Source: Bacteroidales bacterium (lineage in GTDB: Bacteria > Bacteroidota > Bacteroidia > Bacteroidales > UBA932). From it: 5,847 nt of DNA. Location: NCBI GenBank assembly GCA_017429885.1, contig JAFROA010000366.1:1-5847 (forward strand). The letters are read 5' to 3'. Positions 5,174 through 5,847 of the stretch are shown here, piece after piece. The notes under the pieces were generated by a model. The model did no database searches and was not told the origin of the DNA. It worked only from the letters and a program-made list of their open reading frames with translations. A program made the position numbers and the translations under genes. Within the stretch, counting starts at the first letter, position 1. Each line of letters starts with the position of its first letter.

Positions 5174-5847
5174 TTAAATCAATCCCTTGAAGGCAAGCCA
5201 TAAAGAGAAGAACTGGTCATAAACACTATAGGCATTCTTGTCTATAGTGATGAAATCCTTTTCAAGTAGACCTTTAAGAGCAGAGCTTACACTGCTGGCC
5301 GAGTTGAGCCTATGCTTATTAATGAATCTCCCGCTCGTGACCATCGTAGCCTTTCCTTCTTTTGCGATCGCAAGAAAGAGCATACGCTGCTTCTCTGGCA
5401 TCTGATAGTACAGTGACTCGTATGTGTCAGAAGACATCCTGAGGATAAAGCCAATGGCGTCATCAACCATAGGAACTGTGCAAGTTTCCCCATCGGCTGT
5501 CTTGGAATAGAGGACATTCAAGATACGATGCATATAACTGGTCACGGCGTTGAAACGCTGATAAAGTGTGGAGACAACATCAGGATCTAGATGTTTTCCA
5601 GCCTGTTCAAACTTACCGATACAGAAGTTCGTATAGACCTCCAGATCCAACGGCTGGAGATTCATGATGGACACGGCCTGGTAAAAAGGACGTGACGGTG
5701 AAGTGAACATCTCATTCATTATATGGCGCTGTGACCCTGAAAAGATAAAATGGGCATTGGTACAGCGCTGGACATAAGTGCGGATAGTAGCCTCCACCGT
5801 ATCATCATTATAACGGGTGATCTGCTGGAACTCGTCAATAGCGACCA
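5174..5847 (-). CDS. Archaeal-type AAA ATPase with C-terminal winged helix, partial (5' end outside window)
   Basis: The frame runs off the right edge, so only the last 223 residues are seen; the GTG at 5797 is an internal Val, not a start. The fragment opens with a Walker B motif, 'VAIDEFQQI' (fragment residues 1-9), then 'FIFSGSQRHIMNEMF' (33-47), a sensor-1-like signature of the archaeal ATPase_2/AAA_14-like group. A helical stretch follows, then a C-terminal winged-helix region (about 142-212) with 'LNSASSVSSALKGLLEKDFI' and the closing 'YSVYDQFFSLWLAF'. Full-length relatives in Bacteroidota are about 370-390 residues; the Walker A part must lie beyond the window. The biological role of these ATPases is poorly known. 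Nothing links this one to polysaccharide synthesis, and its DNA is less GC-rich than the neighbouring aminotransferase gene. That suggests an independent, possibly acquired, gene. Confidence 0.82.
   Translation of the reverse strand, partial: VAIDEFQQITRYNDDTVEATIRTYVQRCTNAHFIFSGSQRHIMNEMFTSPSRPFYQAVSIMNLQPLDLEVYTNFCIGKFEQAGKHLDPDVVSTLYQRFNAVTSYMHRILNVLYSKTADGETCTVPMVDDAIGFILRMSSDTYESLYYQMPEKQRMLFLAIAKEGKATMVTSGRFINKHRLNSASSVSSALKGLLEKDFITIDKNAYSVYDQFFSLWLAFKGLI

Noticed and set aside
5174..5797. Complete ATPase gene starting at the GTG at 5797
   Set aside because: The frame is open to the window edge and the Walker B motif lies upstream of that GTG, so the gene is cut by the window rather than starting there.

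Overview
The window looks like chromosomal DNA from a member of the Bacteroidales (phylum Bacteroidota). This is inferred from the mix of families (DUF4252-like exported proteins, a Bacteroidota-style CpsB phosphatase, a PglF/PglE-like pair and an archaeal-type AAA ATPase), from signal peptide cleavage just before a Gln, from the general lack of strong Shine-Dalgarno sequences, and from two candidate promoters resembling the Bacteroidota -33/-7 pattern (TTTG, about 20 bases, TAnnTTTG). Genus cannot be set from the sequence alone.

Left part, 1-1145, plus strand: the 3' end of one gene and a complete second gene. Both appear to encode small exported DUF4252-like proteins of unknown function. 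Between them lies a 278-base non-coding stretch with a near-perfect hairpin (295-340), a diverged direct copy of it (346-391), a weak 17-base tandem duplication, and a possible promoter for the second gene.

Middle part, 1165-5144, minus strand, read right to left: a surface-polysaccharide module. A PLP-dependent sugar aminotransferase (3855-5144) is followed by a membrane-anchored nucleotide-sugar 4,6-dehydratase of the PglF/WbpM/CapD type (1881-3803), then a PHP-family tyrosine phosphatase of the CpsB/YwqE type (1165-1866). Dehydratase plus aminotransferase would convert UDP-GlcNAc into a UDP-4-amino-4,6-dideoxy sugar (bacillosamine or AATGal precursor type). This sugar is often the first one placed on the lipid carrier for capsule, exopolysaccharide or glycoprotein glycans. 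The phosphatase would reset the tyrosine kinase that controls polymer export. The acetyltransferase, initiating transferase, Wza/Wzc export proteins and other glycosyltransferases are not in the window.

Right edge, 5174-5847, minus strand: the C-terminal part of an archaeal-type AAA ATPase with a winged-helix end. It is probably an unrelated accessory gene, lies 29 bases upstream of the polysaccharide module, and has visibly lower GC than it.

The plus-strand pair converges on the minus-strand module at 1145/1165 with only 19 bases between stop codons. I see no tRNA, rRNA, CRISPR array or insertion sequence. Nothing here is clearly a new system. The most unusual non-coding signal is the duplicated hairpin between the two DUF4252-like genes.
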